64,000 nucleotides of DNA. Source: Pseudomonas triticifolii (lineage in GTDB: Bacteria; Pseudomonadota; Gammaproteobacteria; Pseudomonadales; Pseudomonadaceae). Position numbers and translations under genes: made by a program. Of this stretch, positions 17,852 through 27,447 are shown piece by piece. Every line of letters begins with the position of its first letter. The stretch's first letter is position 1. Below the pieces are notes generated by a model. The model saw only the letters and a program-made list of their open reading frames with translations, was not told where the DNA came from and did not search any database. The stretch spans positions 1 through 64,000 of the forward strand of contig NZ_JACONV010000022.1 of the NCBI RefSeq assembly GCF_014358015.1, read 5' to 3'.

Positions 17852-18637
17852 TCAGCGGCGCAAATGCGCCAGCGGGAACAGGCGAGCGAAGTTTTCGGTC
17901 GTCTGCTCGGCAAAGCGTTCATAGGACTCACCGCGAAGCATGGCCAGAAACTCGGCGACTTCACGCACATACTGCGGCAGGTTCGGCTTGCCTCGGTAAG
18001 GGATCGGCGCGAGGTACGGGGAGTCGGTCTCGACCAGCAACCGGTCGGCGGGCACCTGGCGTGCGACGTCCCGCAGCGCGTCGGCATTGCGGAACGTCAC
18101 GATCCCGGATAGCGAGATGTAGAAGCCCAGGTCCAGCGCGGCCCTGGCCATATCCCAGTCTTCGGTGAAGCAATGCAGGACGCCAGCCTGCGGCAGCGCC
18201 GCTTCGCGCAGAAGATTCAAAGTGTCGGCGCGTGCGCCCCGGGTGTGCACGATAACCGGCTTGCCTGTCGTCGCAGCGGCCTGGAGATGCAGGCGGAATG
18301 ACGCCTGCTGCAACTCGGCAGCTTCCGGTTCGTAGTGATAATCCAGACCGGTTTCGCCAATGGCCACCACCCGCGGGTGGTCGAGTTCGGTCAGCAGCCA
18401 GTCCAGTGCCGGCGCTTCGCCAGGTTTGAGGTCGAGTGGGTGGATACCGACCGAGCAATCGACATCGTCAAAGCGCTCTGCCAGCGCCTTCACAGCCCCC
18501 GCATTGTCAGCGCTGACACCGATGCACAGAAAATGCCCGACGCCGCGGCCTCGCGCGGCCTCAAGGGCAGCCTCCAGAGAGCCATCGTGCTGGGTGAGGT
18601 CAAGACGATCAAGGTGACAATGGGAATCTACAAGCAT
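17852..18637 (-). CDS. tatD: TatD family metal-dependent hydrolase
   Basis: A 261-residue TIM-barrel amidohydrolase-like nuclease. The metal ligands are visible in order: DSHCHLD, the glutamate in AIGETGLDYHY, the histidine of IVHTRG, the histidine of LHCFTED, and the aspartate in VETDSPYLAP. TatD proteins act as 3'-5' exonucleases or as related deoxyribonucleases. The ATG at 18637 starts directly at the first strand; a TTG two codons upstream is less likely. It follows pilZ by 14 bases. Confidence 0.94.
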   Translation of the reverse strand: MLVDSHCHLDRLDLTQHDGSLEAALEAARGRGVGHFLCIGVSADNAGAVKALAERFDDVDCSVGIHPLDLKPGEAPALDWLLTELDHPRVVAIGETGLDYHYEPEAAELQQASFRLHLQAAATTGKPVIVHTRGARADTLNLLREAALPQAGVLHCFTEDWDMARAALDLGFYISLSGIVTFRNADALRDVARQVPADRLLVETDSPYLAPIPYRGKPNLPQYVREVAEFLAMLRGESYERFAEQTTENFARLFPLAHLRR

Positions 18638-18651
18638 GGGCAAAAGAACAA

Positions 18652-19008
18652 CTACATCGTGTGGGTAGGACGGTCGGACTTCAAAGCGCCGACCAGATAG
18701 GTTTCGATCAGGTTGCGAGCCGTATTGTCGCCATCAATGAATTGCACGCCGACACCCGCCGCGCGGTTGCCCTGCGCGCCTTTGGGGGTGATCCAGGTCA
18801 CGCGACCAGTGACCGGGACCTTTTCGGCCTCATCCATCAGGTTGAGCAGCATGAACACTTCATCGCCCAGCGTGTAACTTTTGCTGGTGGGAATGAACAG
18901 TCCGCCGTTCCTGATAAACGGCATGTACGCCGCGTACAACACAGACTTGTCCTTGATGGTCAGGGACAGAATGCCGTTACGCGGACCTGCATTAAGCGGC
19001 GAGCTCAT
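18652..19008 (-). CDS. pilZ: PilZ, type IV pilus biogenesis protein
   Basis: A 118-residue single-domain PilZ protein, founding type of the family. This subgroup lacks the RxxxR c-di-GMP motif: the N-terminus reads ILSLTIKDKSVLYAAYMPF. It does not bind c-di-GMP but works with PilB and FimX in pilus assembly (family knowledge). It lies 31 bases after holB in the conserved tmk-holB-pilZ-tatD order. Confidence 0.96.
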   Translation of the reverse strand: MSSPLNAGPRNGILSLTIKDKSVLYAAYMPFIRNGGLFIPTSKSYTLGDEVFMLLNLMDEAEKVPVTGRVTWITPKGAQGNRAAGVGVQFIDGDNTARNLIETYLVGALKSDRPTHTM

Positions 19009-19039
19009 GACAACACCTCAACGGTTGATGACCGGCAGT

Positions 19040-20026
19040 CTACGCCTGTCCAGGCAGCCCTGCCCACTGAACTAGCAGGGCTTCAAGCAACAGCACGCGA
19101 TTGAGATTGGCCTTGGACATGACTTTCTGGCGTTGAGCCAATACCCAATCCTGAATATCCAGCACTTTGCCACGCGAAGACTTTTGCGCCAGATATTGCA
19201 CCACCTTGCGCATGTCACTCAGGCCGAGGCCCTCTTCGTCTTCGGTCAGCTGATAACGCAGAATCAGGTGCGACCAGTCGCAGAACCAGTCGAAAAGCAA
19301 CAACAACGGAATGTCCTTCCAGCCTTCCGCCAACTGGGTGGGCGATTGCTGCTGCTTGAGCAGCTTCTTGACGCCATCCACCACCAGGGCACGTTGCTCC
19401 CGGACACCTTGCGCGTGCAGCGAAACGGCAGCAAGAGGCGAACCGGCTGCCAGGGTGAGCAATTCCAGGCGCTCCTGCTCAGAGCAATCCGGCAGCGCGG
19501 AATTCAGCCATTGAAGACTCATCCGCTCATCAGGCAACGGACAGGCTTGCTGTACACAGCGGCTTTTGACGGTCGGCAACAGGCGGCTGGGCTGATGACT
19601 GACCAGTAACAGCACGGTATTGCCCGACGGCTCTTCAAGACTTTTGAGCAAAGCGTTGGCCGCATTGATGTTCATCGCCTCGACCGGTTCGATGAGCACC
19701 ACCTTGCGCCCGCCCATCTGCGAAGTCTGCACAACGAAACTGACCAGATCACGCACCTGATCGACCTTGATCGGCTTGTCGGCCTCTTCCGGTTCAAGTA
19801 CGTAATTATCAGGATGACTACCAGCGGCCAGCAGCAGGCAGGATTTGCAACTTCCACACGCATCCAGCCCTTCGAGCCGCTGACACAGCAGGCTGGCCAT
19901 CAGCCGCTCGGCCAGTGCCCGCTTGCCGATACCGGCCGGACCATGCAGCAGGTACGCATGCGCATGCTGATCTCGTCCGGCCATCTGCTGCCAAAGCGCC
20001 TGTTGCCAGGGATAGGCCTCAGCCAC
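19040..20026 (-). CDS. holB: DNA polymerase III delta' subunit HolB
   Basis: Clamp loader subunit of 328 residues. It has an AAA+ fold with the degenerate P-loop GPAGIGKRALAERL, a zinc module with a CGSCKSC cluster, and the sensor region SLEEPSGNTVLLLVSHQP. Delta' is a stator and does not hydrolyse ATP. The GTG start at 20026 lies inside the end of tmk, an 8-base overlap. Confidence 0.95.
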   Translation of the reverse strand: MAEAYPWQQALWQQMAGRDQHAHAYLLHGPAGIGKRALAERLMASLLCQRLEGLDACGSCKSCLLLAAGSHPDNYVLEPEEADKPIKVDQVRDLVSFVVQTSQMGGRKVVLIEPVEAMNINAANALLKSLEEPSGNTVLLLVSHQPSRLLPTVKSRCVQQACPLPDERMSLQWLNSALPDCSEQERLELLTLAAGSPLAAVSLHAQGVREQRALVVDGVKKLLKQQQSPTQLAEGWKDIPLLLLFDWFCDWSHLILRYQLTEDEEGLGLSDMRKVVQYLAQKSSRGKVLDIQDWVLAQRQKVMSKANLNRVLLLEALLVQWAGLPGQA

Positions 20027-20651
20027 GTCGCAATTCCAGCAGTTTCGGCAGCAAGGCGTCTAGCGCAAGCTGGACTTGTGGCAGGCTCTGCGCCGCATCC
20101 ACCAATTGATAACGCGACGGCTGCGCAGCAGCGCGTGCCAGATAGGTGCTGCGCACCGCATCGAAAAATGCCCGGCCTTCCTGCTCGAAACGATCCAGCC
20201 TGCCGCGCGCAGCGGCACGTGAAAGGCCGACCTCTACCGGCAGATCGAACACCAGCGTCATGTCCGGACGCAGGTCTGCCTGAACGAACTGTTCCAGCAC
20301 GGCGATGCGTTCATGAGACAGGCCACGCCCGCCACCCTGGTAGGCGTAGGTGGCATCCGTGAAGCGGTCACACAGGACCACTTGGCCTTTTGCCAGCGCC
20401 GGGCGAATGACCTCGGCCAGATGCTGGGCACGCGCAGCGAACACCAACAGCAGTTCGGTATCAGCACACATGGCTTCGTCACTGGGTGCCAGCAGTAGCT
20501 CGCGAATGCGTTCAGCCAGCGGCGTACCGCCTGGCTCGCGGGTCAGCAAAACGTCGACACCCTGAGCGCGCAACTGCGCTGCCAGGTACTCGCGGTTAGT
20601 GCTTTTTCCAGCCCCTTCCGGGCCTTCAAGGGTAATGAACAGGCCAGTCAC
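20019..20651 (-). CDS. tmk: Thymidylate kinase Tmk
   Basis: A 210-residue kinase making dTDP from dTMP. It has P-loop LEGPEGAGKST, the DRF motif in LCDRFTDATYAYQGGGRG, and the lid region. The GTG start at 20651 has an AAGGA ribosome site. It sits 20 bases after mltG and overlaps holB. Confidence 0.96.
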   Translation of the reverse strand: MTGLFITLEGPEGAGKSTNREYLAAQLRAQGVDVLLTREPGGTPLAERIRELLLAPSDEAMCADTELLLVFAARAQHLAEVIRPALAKGQVVLCDRFTDATYAYQGGGRGLSHERIAVLEQFVQADLRPDMTLVFDLPVEVGLSRAAARGRLDRFEQEGRAFFDAVRSTYLARAAAQPSRYQLVDAAQSLPQVQLALDALLPKLLELRRG

Positions 20652-20670
20652 AGATAATCCTTAGTCATAT

Positions 20671-21807
20671 TCATTGCGAGCCGGACTCCCGTTGCGAGGA
20701 ATCTGGCGCAGCAGTCGAGGGCTCTGAGGAGGCCGGATCGGGCTCAGGCACAGCGGTCGGTGCGGGAGCCGGAATCGGTGCCGGGCTGGATCGATAGTCG
20801 GCACGTCGTTTGATCTGGTATTCGCGGACAGCAGCGTTATGAGCGTCCAGATCCGCAGAGAAGACATGACTGCCGTCACCTTTGGCGACAAAGTACAGGC
20901 TTTCACCCGCCACCGGATTGAGCGCGGCGTGAATCGCTTCGCGTCCGACCAACGAGATGGGCGTCGGCGGCATCCCGGCAATCACGTAGGTGTTGTAAGG
21001 CGTCGCCTCTTTCAGGTTGGCTCGGGTGAGCTTACCGTTATAGCGCTCGCCCATGCCATAGATCACGGTCGGATCGGTCTGCAACTGCATGCCCAGCTTG
21101 AGGCGTCGCACGAACACACCGGCAATCTGCCCGCGCTCCTGCGGTACACCGGTTTCCTTTTCGACCAGAGACGCCATGATCAGCGCCTGATAGGGATCGG
21201 CATACGGCACGTCCGCAGCTCGAGCAGCCCACTCTTCGTCAAGCACCTCCTCCAGACGACTGTAAGCTTGCTTGAGCAGCTCGGCATCAGTCATGCCGCG
21301 TACGTAGCGATAAGTGTCCGGAAAGAAACGGCCCTCGGGAAATACGTCAGGGTAGCCGATTTTTTTCATCAGTTCGGCATCGCTCAGGCCTGCCAGCGTC
21401 TGATCGAGCTTGACCTGTCTGGACAGCGCCGCGCGAACCTGACGAAAGTTCCAGCCTTCGACCAGTGTGAGGCTGTATTGCACGACTTCCTTACGCTTCC
21501 AGACGCCGAACAAGGCGTTCACGTCCATGCCCGGAACCATACGGTATTCGCCGCTGTGAAGCGGCTGGCCGGACAGATTGAAGCGCCAGTACAGGCGCAA
21601 CCAGAAGGCATCCTTGATGACACCGTCGGCCTGCAGTCGGTTGAGAACACCGGTCGGGGTCGAGCCGGCTGGCACATCCAGCAATCGTTCCTGAGCGACC
21701 TCAAGCGGCTGATGCAACGCTTGGTACTGTTGCCAGAACGCAAAACCCAGCGCCAGGCCTGCCAGGACGACAGCGGTTTCCAGCAATACGAATAATTTTC
21801 GGATCAC
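20671..21807 (-). CDS. mltG: Endolytic transglycosylase MltG
   Basis: A 378-residue inner membrane lytic transglycosylase that cuts nascent glycan strands and so sets their length. One N-terminal transmembrane helix (about 7-25) is followed by the YceG domain with the catalytic glutamate in ASLVEKETG and the conserved LQTDPTVIYG. The C-terminus has a Pro/Ser-rich tail of about 40 residues, longer than in E. coli. The GTG start at 21807 is 3 bases past the pabC stop codon. Confidence 0.95.
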   Translation of the reverse strand: MIRKLFVLLETAVVLAGLALGFAFWQQYQALHQPLEVAQERLLDVPAGSTPTGVLNRLQADGVIKDAFWLRLYWRFNLSGQPLHSGEYRMVPGMDVNALFGVWKRKEVVQYSLTLVEGWNFRQVRAALSRQVKLDQTLAGLSDAELMKKIGYPDVFPEGRFFPDTYRYVRGMTDAELLKQAYSRLEEVLDEEWAARAADVPYADPYQALIMASLVEKETGVPQERGQIAGVFVRRLKLGMQLQTDPTVIYGMGERYNGKLTRANLKEATPYNTYVIAGMPPTPISLVGREAIHAALNPVAGESLYFVAKGDGSHVFSADLDAHNAAVREYQIKRRADYRSSPAPIPAPAPTAVPEPDPASSEPSTAAPDSSQRESGSQ

Positions 21808-21810
21808 GAA

Positions 21811-22626
21811 TCAGATATCCAGAAGGGCGCGAGCAATGCCTTGCAGTTTACGGGTCAGCGGGCCAACGGGCCAGCCGAGGTGTTCGAAGCCGCACACCGG
21901 CCAGATGCCATAAACGCTGTTGCACAGGAACACTTCGTCAGCCTGCGCGAGGTCATACGCGTACAGATCACGGATATCGACAGCGACGCCCAGGGTTCGT
22001 GCCTGATCCAGCAATTCGGCGCGCATTACGCCAGCGACGCCACATCGACTCAGGTCAGCGGTCAGTAATCGCCCCTCCGACACCAGAAACAGATTGCTGT
22101 AGACGCCTTCAATAAGACGGCCTGACGTATCACAGACCAGTCCTTCGGCATGCTCGGTGTCCTGCCATTCCGAACGCGCCAACACTTGCTCGAGACGGTT
22201 CAGGTGCTTGAGGCCTGCCAGCAGCGGCTGCTCGGCCAGGCGTGTCTTGCAAGGAAACAAGCGAACACCTGCATCGGCATTCGCAGCCGGGTACATCGGC
22301 GCCGGACCACCCTGCAGGATTCGCCGCGACTGAGTATCGGGGGCCGGTGCGTAACCGCGCTGGCTGTCGCCTCGGGTCAGGATCAGCTTCATGACACCCT
22401 CACCGAGCTGGGCGGCGAAACGGGTCATTTCAGTACGCACCAGCGCCTTATCGACCGGAATCGTCAGGCGCTGACAGGCAGTCTCAAGGCGTTGCAGATG
22501 TCGCTCGAACATCAACGGCTGCCCTGATTTGACGGCAACGGTCTCGAACACACCATCGCCGTAGGCCAGACCTCTGTCCTTCAAGGACACGGAATCGGCC
22601 GGGCAACCGTCGATCCAGCCGAGCAT
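21811..22626 (-). CDS. pabC: 4-amino-4-deoxychorismate lyase PabC
   Basis: A 271-residue fold-IV PLP enzyme giving p-aminobenzoate for folate synthesis. It opens with GDGVFET and has the PLP lysine in AGLKHLNRLEQVLAR. Its ATG overlaps the fabF stop by one base (TAATG), so it is translationally coupled to fabF. The fabF-pabC-mltG-tmk-holB order is conserved from E. coli to Pseudomonas. Confidence 0.95.
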   Translation of the reverse strand: MLGWIDGCPADSVSLKDRGLAYGDGVFETVAVKSGQPLMFERHLQRLETACQRLTIPVDKALVRTEMTRFAAQLGEGVMKLILTRGDSQRGYAPAPDTQSRRILQGGPAPMYPAANADAGVRLFPCKTRLAEQPLLAGLKHLNRLEQVLARSEWQDTEHAEGLVCDTSGRLIEGVYSNLFLVSEGRLLTADLSRCGVAGVMRAELLDQARTLGVAVDIRDLYAYDLAQADEVFLCNSVYGIWPVCGFEHLGWPVGPLTRKLQGIARALLDI

Positions 22627-23870
22627 TAGTCGGCTAACCGGCGAAACACCAGCGAGCCATTGGTGCCACCGAACCCGAAGGAGTTCGAGAGTACGACGTC
22701 AATCGGCATGCGGCGGGCTTCGTGAGGCACGAAGTCCAGATCGCAACCCTCGCTTGGCTCGTCCAGGTTGATGGTCGGCGGAGCGACCTGATCAACCAGC
22801 GCCAGGACACTGAAGATAGCCTCGACTGCGCCCGCTGCACCGAGCAGGTGGCCAGTCATCGATTTGGTGGAGCTGACCGCCAGCTTGTAGGCGTGATCAC
22901 CAAAGACACTCTTGATCGCAGACGCTTCCGCCAGATCGCCAGCAGGCGTGGAAGTGCCGTGTGCGTTGATGTACTGCACCTGATCAGGATTGACCTTGGC
23001 ATCGCGCAGAGCGTTGACGATACACCGCGCTGCACCCGCGCCGTCATCCGGCGGCGAAGTCATGTGATAAGCATCGCCGCTCATTCCGAAACCAACAAGC
23101 TCGGCGTAGATGGTCGCACCACGGGCTTTTGCGTGCTCCAGTTCTTCCAGAACCATCGCGCCGGCACCGTCGGCCAGGACGAAACCGTCACGACCCTTGT
23201 CCCAGGGACGGCTGGCACGTGTCGGATCATCATTGCGGGTCGACAGCGCGCGCGCCGCGCCAAAACCGCCCAGCCCCAGACCGCAGGCCGCCATTTCAGC
23301 GCCGCCGGCGATCATGACGTCGGCTTCGTCGTAGGCGATATTGCGTGCCGCCATGCCGATGCAATGAGTGGCCGTGGTACAGGCCGTCGCGATGGCGTAA
23401 TTGGGTCCCTGTGCGCCCAGATGGATGGACAGGAAACCTGAAATCATGTTGATGATCGAGCCTGGTACGAAGAACGGAGAGATCCGCCCTGGCCCCTGCT
23501 CGTGCAGCAAACGGCTGCTGTTTTCGATGTTGGTCAGACCACCGATACCCGACCCCATGGCAACGCCAATGCGCTCACGGTTTGCGTCGGTGACTTCCAG
23601 ACCCGCATTGCGCACAGCCTGAAAGCTGGCAGCAAGTCCGTATTGAATGAAAAGATCGAGCCGACGCGCTTCTTTGGGCGCCAGGTACTCTTCCACGTTG
23701 AATCCCTTGACCGAGCCACCGAAGCGGGTGGTGAAGGCAGACAGATCCGTGTGCTCGATAAGGCCAATGCCACTGCGGCCCGCCAGAATGCCTTGCCAAC
23801 TGCTGGGCACATCATTACCCAGTGGCGACAGCATGCCCATCCCGGTGACCACGACGCGTCTACGCGACAC
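22626..23870 (-). CDS. fabF: Beta-ketoacyl-ACP synthase II FabF
   Basis: A 414-residue condensing enzyme for fatty acid elongation. The active-site cysteine lies in ATACTTATHC and the two histidines in NAHGTSTP and SMTGHLLGAAG. The C-terminal FGFGGTN motif is present. The GTG start at 23870 is preceded by GGAGAG. A hairpin at 23918-23954 separates it from acpP and probably lowers expression relative to ACP. Confidence 0.97.
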   Translation of the reverse strand: MSRRRVVVTGMGMLSPLGNDVPSSWQGILAGRSGIGLIEHTDLSAFTTRFGGSVKGFNVEEYLAPKEARRLDLFIQYGLAASFQAVRNAGLEVTDANRERIGVAMGSGIGGLTNIENSSRLLHEQGPGRISPFFVPGSIINMISGFLSIHLGAQGPNYAIATACTTATHCIGMAARNIAYDEADVMIAGGAEMAACGLGLGGFGAARALSTRNDDPTRASRPWDKGRDGFVLADGAGAMVLEELEHAKARGATIYAELVGFGMSGDAYHMTSPPDDGAGAARCIVNALRDAKVNPDQVQYINAHGTSTPAGDLAEASAIKSVFGDHAYKLAVSSTKSMTGHLLGAAGAVEAIFSVLALVDQVAPPTINLDEPSEGCDLDFVPHEARRMPIDVVLSNSFGFGGTNGSLVFRRLAD

Positions 23871-23917
23871 AGGACTCTCCTTTTCTCTCGTTAACGGAAC
23901 ATCACAACGTTTTTTAA

Positions 23918-23955
23918 AGAAAAAACCGCACGCCGATTAAAGCAGTGCGGTTTTC
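23918..23955 (-). terminator. Attenuating terminator between acpP and fabF
   Basis: On the minus strand the stem AAAACCGCAC/GTGCGGTTTT is followed by a run of six T. It is placed about 30 bases past acpP, so it would end most acpP transcripts and let some read into fabF. Confidence 0.75.
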
Positions 23956-23983
23956 CCGTGACAGCAAGCAGCGATTACGAATA

Positions 23984-24220
23984 TTAAGCCTGGTGGCCGT
24001 TAACGTAATCGATAGCAGCTTGAACGGTAGTGATCTTTTCCGCTTCTTCGTCAGGAATCTCGGTCTCGAATTCCTCTTCCAGAGCCATAACCAGCTCAAC
24101 GGTGTCCAGGGAGTCAGCGCCCAGGTCTTCAACGAAAGAAGCAGTGTTGACAACCTCTTCTTCCTTGACGCCAAGTTGCTCGGCAACGATTTTCTTGACG
24201 CGCTCTTCGATGGTGCTCAT
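23984..24220 (-). CDS. acpP: Acyl carrier protein AcpP
   Basis: A 78-residue acidic four-helix carrier. The 4'-phosphopantetheine serine is in the GADSLDTVELV motif. The protein carries growing acyl chains for FabF, FabG and FabD encoded beside it, and for PlsX and lipid A synthesis. It has its own promoter at 24273-24300 and a terminator behind it, consistent with the high abundance of ACP. Confidence 0.98.
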   Translation of the reverse strand: MSTIEERVKKIVAEQLGVKEEEVVNTASFVEDLGADSLDTVELVMALEEEFETEIPDEEAEKITTVQAAIDYVNGHQA

Positions 24221-24272
24221 ACCTAGTTTTAACTCCTAGTGGAAATATTCAGGCATCTGGCCAGAAGGTAAG

Positions 24273-24300
24273 TGTATAGAAGAGGTTTTACGTTTTTCAA
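24273..24300 (-). promoter_or_regulatory. Sigma-70 promoter of acpP
   Basis: On the minus strand TTGAAA (-35) and TATACA (-10) are separated by 16 bases, about 50 bases before the acpP start. The AT-rich 24221-24412 gap contains no gene. Confidence 0.65.
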
Positions 24301-24412
24301 GCATAACGCTCTCCACCCTTGCCCAACCGCCCTTTTACCCATTTATAGATTGCAGCTTTATAACGGATTTTAGACAGATCGTATGACATTTTTTTGAAAC
24401 AGATCGTCACAT

Positions 24413-25156
24413 TCAGCTCATGTACATGCCGCCGTTGACCGGGATCGTCGCCCCGGTCACGTAACCTGCTCCTTCGGACGCAAGGAAGGAAACCACGTTG
24501 GCGATTTCCTGTGCCTGCCCCAAACGGCCCAGAGGGATCTGGGTGATCAAGGACTGGCGCTGTGCTTCCGGCAGCTCACGCGTCATATCTGTGTCAATGA
24601 AACCTGGCGCTACCGAGTTCACGGTCACGGCACGCGAACCCACTTCACGGGCAAGAGCACGGCTGAAACCTTCCAGCCCGGCCTTCGCGGAAGCATAGTT
24701 TACTTGACCGGCATTGCCCATGGCACCCACTACGGAACCAATGCTGATGATACGACCCCAGCGAGCCTTGGTCATACCACGCAGTACACCCTTGGAAAGG
24801 CGGAACAGACTGTTGAGATTGGTGTTGACCACGTCATACCATTCGTCGTCTTTCATGCGCATCATCAGGTTATCGCGGGTGATACCTGCGTTATTGACCA
24901 GAATCAGCGGCGCACCGACACGCTCCTGAATGGTCGACAGAACCGAGTCAACCGACTCGGCGCTGCACACATCCAGCATCAGGCCGAAACCTTCGATACC
25001 GGCCTCCTTGAACGCCGCGCTGATGCGCTCGGCACCGGACTCGGAAGTCGCAGTCCCCACGACCACAGCACCATTGCGCCCCAACTCCAGGGCAATGGCT
25101 TGACCAATACCACGGCTGGCACCAGTCACCAGTGCAACTTTACCTTGCAGGCTCAT
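24413..25156 (-). CDS. fabG: 3-oxoacyl-ACP reductase FabG
   Basis: NADPH-dependent SDR of 247 residues that reduces beta-ketoacyl-ACP. It has the TGASRGIG, NNAG and YASAKAG motifs and the NSVAPGFIDTDM segment of true FabG. An AGGAGAAG ribosome site precedes the ATG at 25156. It follows fabD by 15 bases. Confidence 0.97.
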   Translation of the reverse strand: MSLQGKVALVTGASRGIGQAIALELGRNGAVVVGTATSESGAERISAAFKEAGIEGFGLMLDVCSAESVDSVLSTIQERVGAPLILVNNAGITRDNLMMRMKDDEWYDVVNTNLNSLFRLSKGVLRGMTKARWGRIISIGSVVGAMGNAGQVNYASAKAGLEGFSRALAREVGSRAVTVNSVAPGFIDTDMTRELPEAQRQSLITQIPLGRLGQAQEIANVVSFLASEGAGYVTGATIPVNGGMYMS

Positions 25157-25171
25157 GCAGGCTTCTCCTAA

Positions 25172-26110
25172 TCAGGCCAGTGCCGCACGCGCGGCGGCAA
25201 AGGCATCTGGGGTATCCAGGTTGTAAGTAGTCACGCCCTCGGCGCAACGCTTATTCAGACCGGCAAGCACCTTGCCCGGCCCACACTCCACCAACTGGGT
25301 TGCACCACGGCTTGCCAGGCACTGGATGGATTCCACCCAGCGAACCGGCTTGTACAACTGCTCCAGCAAATCACGCTTGAGCGTCTCCAGATCACTTACC
25401 GCACTGGCGCTGACGTTCTGCACCAGAGCAATCTCGGGGGCCTGCCATTCGATGGCCTCGATGGACTGAGCAAAGCGCTCGGCGGCCGGACGCATCAACT
25501 CGCAATGCGAGGGAACGCTTACTGGCAACGGCAAGGCACGCTTGGCGCCCCGCGCCTTGCACAATTCCATGGCCCGCTTCACCGCTTCAGCGGATCCTGC
25601 GATCACGACCTGGCCCGGCGAGTTGAAATTCACCGCACTGACCACCTCGCCCTGAGCTGCTTCGGCGCAGGCTGCAATGACATCGGCATCGTCCAGACCC
25701 AGGATGGCAGCCATCCCGCCCTGGCCGGCAGGAACCGCTTCCTGCATCAACTGACCACGACGCTCGACGAGCTTGACCGCGTCGGCCAGGCTCAGGCTCT
25801 GCGCTGCAACCAGCGCGCTGTACTCACCCAGACTATGCCCCGCGACAAAGGCAGGAATCGCGCCGCCTTCCGCCAGCCAGACGTGCCACAACGCGACGGA
25901 GGCAGTCAAAATGGCAGGCTGAGTCTTGTCGGTCTGATTCAGCAGTTCGGCAGGACCTTGCTGAGTCAACGCCCAGAGGTCATAGCCCAGCGCATCGGAC
26001 GCCTGTTCAAAAGTATCGAGGATCAAAGGATGCTGCTCGGCCTGCCCGGCAAGCATGCCCAGCGATTGCGATCCTTGACCCGGAAATACGAATGCGAGGG
26101 ATGCAGACAT
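25172..26110 (-). CDS. fabD: Malonyl-CoA:ACP transacylase FabD
   Basis: A 312-residue acyltransferase loading malonyl onto ACP. The nucleophile is in GHSLGEYSAL and the histidine in SVPSHCELM. The FPGQGSQ N-terminus is typical. It is downstream of plsX by about 110 bases and transcribed with fabG. Confidence 0.97.
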   Translation of the reverse strand: MSASLAFVFPGQGSQSLGMLAGQAEQHPLILDTFEQASDALGYDLWALTQQGPAELLNQTDKTQPAILTASVALWHVWLAEGGAIPAFVAGHSLGEYSALVAAQSLSLADAVKLVERRGQLMQEAVPAGQGGMAAILGLDDADVIAACAEAAQGEVVSAVNFNSPGQVVIAGSAEAVKRAMELCKARGAKRALPLPVSVPSHCELMRPAAERFAQSIEAIEWQAPEIALVQNVSASAVSDLETLKRDLLEQLYKPVRWVESIQCLASRGATQLVECGPGKVLAGLNKRCAEGVTTYNLDTPDAFAAARAALA

Positions 26111-26224
26111 TTAACAAGCCCCTGAATGGTTGTCACAAAAAATGCGTTCGGCATGGCCAAACACGGTATTCAAAATTACATGACTGCTCGGTTGGATGAC
26201 CGGGCAGTCTAATGGGTCACATTT

Positions 26225-27247
26225 TCAGATCCGGTCGTTCTGGAGCAAGACTTCGAGCTGTCCGCGCAGCCGCTGAGGCTGGTTTTCGCGGGTTTCGATC
26301 AACGCACGATTGATCGCACTCTGAAACCCCTGGACGCTCGCGGAGCCATGGCTCTTCACGACAATACCCTGCAAGCCCAACAAGCTCGCGCCATTATGAC
26401 GGGCAGGTGCCAGATCGGCCTGCAGACGCTTCAACAACGGCAGCGCCAATACACCTACAGCCTTGGTCAACAGATTGCGACTGAACAGCATCTCGATCCG
26501 GGCAGCGATCATGGAAGCGAGACCTTCGCTGGACTTGAGCAGCACATTGCCAACAAAGCCGTCGCATACCACCACGTCAGCCTCGCCACGGTAAACGCCA
26601 TCACCCTCGACATAGCCGATGTAATTGAGCCCAGACGCTGCCTGCAACAGACTGGCCGCACGCTTGACCTGCTGATTGCCCTTGATGTCTTCGGTACCGA
26701 CGTTGAGCAAGGCCACTTTGGGCCGGGTAATACCCAAGGTTTCAGCCATCACCGAGCCCATGACCGCAAACTGATACAGGGTTTCGGCGCTGCAATCGAC
26801 ATTGGCCCCCAGATCCAGCAACTGACAATAGCCCGCACGTGTTGGAATGGCGGCAACCATAGCCGGACGATCGATGCCCGGCAACGTCTTGAGCACAAAC
26901 CGCGACAGCGCCATCAAGGCACCTGTATTGCCCGCACTGACGCAGGCTTGCGCCTGACCACTGGCAACCAGCTGCAGCGCAACACGCATCGAAGAGTCGG
27001 GCTTGCCACGCAACGCCTGGGCAGGAGGGTCATCCATGGTGATGACTTCGCCAGCATTGATAATCTGCAGGCGCGAGCGATCCACACCAGGCTGGCGGGC
27101 GATCAGTTCTTCAATCAGGGAGGCTTGGCCGACAAGGGCCAGATGAAGCGAGGGTGTAGCAGTCAGGCACGCGAGGCTTGCCTGAACAATGTTGCGGGGA
27201 CCGAAGTCCCCGCCCATTGCGTCGATCGCAATGATCGGAGCGGACAA
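26225..27247 (-). CDS. plsX: Phosphate acyltransferase PlsX
   Basis: A 340-residue enzyme making acyl-phosphate from acyl-ACP, the entry to phospholipid synthesis with PlsY. Typical motifs are AIDAMGGDFGP at the N-terminus and the GNTGA segment. A TTG start at 27247, just past the rpmF stop codon, fits the usual family N-terminus; no ATG is available before the conserved start. The rpmF-plsX-fabD order is conserved. Confidence 0.95.
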   Translation of the reverse strand: MSAPIIAIDAMGGDFGPRNIVQASLACLTATPSLHLALVGQASLIEELIARQPGVDRSRLQIINAGEVITMDDPPAQALRGKPDSSMRVALQLVASGQAQACVSAGNTGALMALSRFVLKTLPGIDRPAMVAAIPTRAGYCQLLDLGANVDCSAETLYQFAVMGSVMAETLGITRPKVALLNVGTEDIKGNQQVKRAASLLQAASGLNYIGYVEGDGVYRGEADVVVCDGFVGNVLLKSSEGLASMIAARIEMLFSRNLLTKAVGVLALPLLKRLQADLAPARHNGASLLGLQGIVVKSHGSASVQGFQSAINRALIETRENQPQRLRGQLEVLLQNDRI

Positions 27248-27251
27248 GAAA

Positions 27252-27434
27252 TTACTCGTCAGCGCCCTTGTCGATCACTTTACGACCACGGTATACGCCT
27301 TCTGGCGATACGTGGTGACGCAGGTGAACTTCACCAGTGGTCTTTTCTACCGACAGAGTGCTTGCCTCAAGAGCGTCGTGCGAACGACGCATGTCACGGG
27401 CAGAGCGGGATTTTTTGTTCTGCTGAACAGCCAT
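27252..27434 (-). CDS. rpmF: 50S ribosomal protein L32
   Basis: A 60-residue basic protein starting [16 protein letters not shown]. It lacks the paired CxxC motifs of the zinc-ribbon form of L32, as in other pseudomonads, so it would be zinc-independent. It lies 13 bases after yceD and 4 bases before plsX. Confidence 0.97.
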
Positions 27435-27447
27435 AATTGATTAACTC

